Assembly: GCA_028289505.1 (NCBI GenBank)
Contig: JANQPK010000102.1
Location: 1-9,155, forward strand
Direction of reading: 5' to 3'
DNA from: Cyclobacteriaceae bacterium
GTDB taxonomy: Bacteria > Bacteroidota > Bacteroidia > Cytophagales > Cyclobacteriaceae
DNA length: 9,155 nucleotides
The notes under the pieces: generated by a model
The model's database searches: none
Told to the model about the DNA's origin: nothing
The model's input: only the letters and a program-made list of their open reading frames with translations
Position numbers and translations under genes: made by a program
In this document: piece by piece, positions 7,638 to 9,155 of the stretch
How the letters are laid out: each line of letters opens with the position of its first letter
How positions within the stretch are numbered: position 1 is the stretch's first letter

Positions 7638-8674
7638 CAGCAGAAGATTCCCGCCTCTTCGAAACAAATTCTTATTATGAGTGGGCATCGACCTGCCCCG
7701 GTAATACTTGTTGAAGGCAGTGTTGAACATTTGCCCAATGATGTCAGCTATTTTACCGGTTCCTTTTTGTCTCCGAAACCATTGGGAATCGTTTAGATTA
7801 CCTTGATGACAGTCGGCGATTTGATTTAATATCTTATCCGCTCTTTCAGGGAAGGTTTTCAAGAGCCAATCTTCAAATAGACGGCCATTATTACCATTTA
7901 ATCGAACTACTGTAAATCCAGCAGTGAGCGATCCTTCAGCAGCTGTCTGCTTTAGGATGGCGGGAGTCTCATGGTCAGTAAGGCCCGGGATGATGGGTGC
8001 ATTCATAATACCTACCGGAATGCCATCCGAGGAGAGGGCTTTGATCACCTGGAGCCGTTTGCTGGCAGTGGCAGTCCGAGGTTCCATGCGGGAACGAATA
8101 GATTCAGTCAAAGAGGTGATAGAGATATAGACATGTACCAGATTTTCTTGGGCTAGTTTTTCAGGATATCCAGGTCCCTTAGAATCAAACTGTTTTTTGT
8201 TATCATGGTTACCGGATGGCGATAACGATAGAAAAGGTGAAGCAACTTTCTGGTCAATTGAAACTTACGCTCAGCAGGTTGGTAACAATCGGTATTACCC
8301 GAAAGCACGATGGGGGTAACCTCCCCAGAGAATTTACATAAATAATTCTCCAATAATTGTGGAGCAGTTGGTTTTACAATTATTTTACTTTCGAAATCCA
8401 TTCCAGAGCCAAATCCCCAATAGTTATGAGAATTGCGGGCATAGCAATAGACACACCCATGCTCACATCCTTGGTAGGGATTAATTGAGTGCATAACACC
8501 CAGGTCAGGGCTTTCTGATTTGCTGACAATATTCTTAGGGGTCTCTTTAAAATATTGGGTTTGCGGAGCAGTATCAGCCGGGTCATCGCCAGGATCTTTA
8601 TCAAGGTAAAGATTTTCGAACTTATTAGGTAGAATAGCCTGAGCACCTCTACCTTTAATTCTGGGTGATATCAT
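7629..8674 (-). pseudogene. Radical SAM protein, SplB/PA0069-like (COG1533), interrupted by a frameshift
   Basis: The two halves together match the radical SAM group related to spore photoproduct lyase (COG1533), whose role outside spore formers is not established. The N-terminal half (8674-8153) carries the iron-sulfur triad CxxxCxxC within GCEHGCVYCYAR, then SGNTDCYQPAER and ITKNSLILRDLDIL, all characteristic. It stops at TAG right after a run of five A residues. The C-terminal half (in frame from about 8162 to 7629) continues the same protein, reading KLAQENLVHVYISITSL then MEPRTATASKRL and IPVGIMNAPIIPGLTDHE. One extra A would restore a 348-residue protein, a normal family length. ATG at 8674 is preferred over TTG at 8680. 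As read, the product would be truncated after the SAM-binding core begins. The cause may be a true mutation, a homopolymer sequencing error or, less likely, recoding. Confidence 0.8.
8153..8162 (-). other. Frameshift site in the radical SAM gene (five-A run followed by TAG)
   Basis: On the minus strand the codons run CTG AAA AAC TAG; shifting back one base gives GAA AAA CTA GCC and re-enters the conserved C-terminal half. The A run is at 8157-8161. The sequence G-AAA-AAC resembles, but does not match, the A-AAA-AAC slippery heptamer, because the P-site tRNA would have to re-pair with GAA. Five A residues are also short for polymerase slippage. Confidence 0.75.
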
Positions 8675-8682
8675 TCTCAAAT

Positions 8683-8720
8683 ATACTAATTTAATTAGTA
8701 TTAACTAGTATTATTAGTAT
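8683..8720. promoter_or_regulatory. Four-copy ATTAGTAT octamer array, candidate operator
   Basis: Within 38 bp there are ATACTAAT (8683-8690, inverted), ATTAGTAT (8694-8701), ACTAGTAT (8704-8711, one mismatch) and ATTAGTAT (8713-8720). The first two form a perfect palindrome with eight-base arms and a three-base spacer. The direct copies are 10 and 9 bp apart, close to one helical turn, as expected for repeated protein binding on one face. The array sits between the divergent radical SAM and yceI genes and its left edge overlaps TATATTTG (8685-8678), a -7-like element for the minus-strand gene. The A+T richness raises the chance level. Confidence 0.45.
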
Positions 8721-8740
8721 AGGTGATAATAATTATTTCA

Positions 8741-8777
8741 TGTTGCAACAATTATATGTTGAATACGTCTATACACA
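8741..8777 (+). promoter_or_regulatory. Possible yceI promoter and TGTTG/CAACA palindromes
   Basis: TGTTGCAACA (8741-8750) is a perfect ten-base palindrome, and a further TGTTG lies at 8757-8761, giving three half-sites. A TTG at 8743-8745 followed after 18 bases by TACGTCTA (8764-8771) is a partial match to the Bacteroidota TTG/TAnnTTTG promoter. Transcription would then start near 8777, leaving a leader of about 30 bases before the yceI ATG, and a regulator bound to the palindrome would cover the -33 element. Confidence 0.3.
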
Positions 8778-8807
8778 TAGCAATTTTTTTAAACAAACTT
8801 AAAAATC

Positions 8808-9155
8808 ATGAGGATTCTATCACTAATATTCGGGTTAATGCTAACTGCTGCGGTAGCAGTTGCTCAAACCAACTGGAGTTTTGATAAAGCACACTCTAGT
8901 ATCGCTTTCAACGTAGAGCACCTGGTCATTTCAGAGGTAACAGGAAATTTTGGTTCATTCGACAGTAAAGTAAAATCTACTTCGGAGGATTTTGCAGGAA
9001 GTAAAATCGAGTTCACTATCGATGTTGCCAGCGTTGACACCGATAACGAAAAACGGGATAACCATTTAAAGTCTGATGATTTCTTCAACGCAGATAAATA
9101 TCCCCAAATCAAATTTAGCAATGGTAGCCTTGAACATGTAGAAGGTAAGCAATAC
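8808..9155 (+). CDS. Secreted YceI-family lipid-binding protein, C-terminus cut by window edge
   Basis: The 116 visible residues begin with a clear signal peptide (MRILSLIFG then a hydrophobic stretch) with likely cleavage after A19 in AVAVAQ, so the protein is exported to the periplasm. The mature part matches the YceI family, a lipocalin-like beta barrel that binds isoprenoid-type lipids in characterised members. Visible marks are the opening W-S-F-D-K-A-H-S-S-I-A-F strand (23-34), EHL followed by VTGNFGSFDS, the VASVDTDNEKRDNHL segment and DDFFNADKYPQIKF. Full family members are about 170-200 residues, so roughly 60-80 residues lie outside. The start ATG is at 8808 and no ribosome binding site is seen. 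The gene diverges from the broken radical SAM gene and shares a 133-bp regulatory region with it. The physiological ligand cannot be told from sequence. Confidence 0.93.
   Translation, partial: MRILSLIFGLMLTAAVAVAQTNWSFDKAHSSIAFNVEHLVISEVTGNFGSFDSKVKSTSEDFAGSKIEFTIDVASVDTDNEKRDNHLKSDDFFNADKYPQIKFSNGSLEHVEGKQY

Noticed and set aside
8153..8162. Programmed -1 frameshifting as the explanation for the split radical SAM gene.
   Set aside because: The heptamer is G-AAA-AAC rather than a true slippery site, no stimulatory structure was evident to me, and this family is normally made from a single frame; mutation or sequencing error is simpler.
8678..8685. TATATTTG on the minus strand as a promoter for the radical SAM gene.
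   Set aside because: The motif fits TAnnTTTG, but it abuts the start codon and lacks a clear -33 TTG, so it is mentioned only as context for the octamer array.
8864..9121. An 85-codon open frame on the minus strand.
   Set aside because: It is antisense to the clear YceI-family coding sequence.

Overview
The window looks like a chromosomal segment of a Bacteroidota bacterium, probably of the Cytophagales group. The evidence is the LysA variant with an H-T-G-S-D loop, the RprX/RprY-like two-component pair, the absence of Shine-Dalgarno sequences before start codons, moderate A+T content, and a periplasmic lipoprotein of the 'PVC-type' dehydrogenase/cytochrome c kind. The genus cannot be fixed from the sequence alone. 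No RNA genes, CRISPR arrays, insertion sequences or phage genes were seen.

Layout. From the right part of the window towards the left edge, four genes lie on the minus strand. They are a 1054-residue lipoprotein (6228-3064) joining an SGNH-hydrolase-like domain, a beta-propeller dehydrogenase-like domain, HEAT-like repeats and a cytochrome c domain; a sensor histidine kinase (3006-1414); its response regulator (1417-728, overlapping the kinase by the four bases ATGA); and a HisA-like TIM barrel (659 to beyond the left edge). Diverging from the lipoprotein is lysA, diaminopimelate decarboxylase (6333-7565, plus). Convergent with lysA is a radical SAM gene of the DNA-photolyase-like COG1533 group (8674-7629, minus), split in two by a one-base frameshift in a short A run. 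Diverging from that, a secreted YceI-family protein begins at 8808 and runs off the right edge.

How the genes might work together. The kinase and regulator are translationally coupled and form one signalling unit. They lie 57 bp behind the large redox lipoprotein on the same strand, so co-transcription or a shared envelope role is possible but only inferred. The HisA-like and LysA enzymes are amino-acid biosynthetic and show no clear link to the envelope genes.

The points most worth a second look are: (1) the HisA-like protein has Thr where the first catalytic Asp should be, and its upstream neighbour is a regulator rather than hisH; (2) the SGNH domain of the lipoprotein has lost the usual Ser and His; (3) the radical SAM gene is broken at a 5-A run; (4) four copies of an ATTAGTAT octamer are packed into 38 bp between the radical SAM gene and yceI; (5) a long inverted repeat between lysA and the radical SAM gene contributes the last codons of both genes; (6) two mutually exclusive hairpins are possible in front of lysA. 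I did not find strong evidence for a wholly new multi-gene system.
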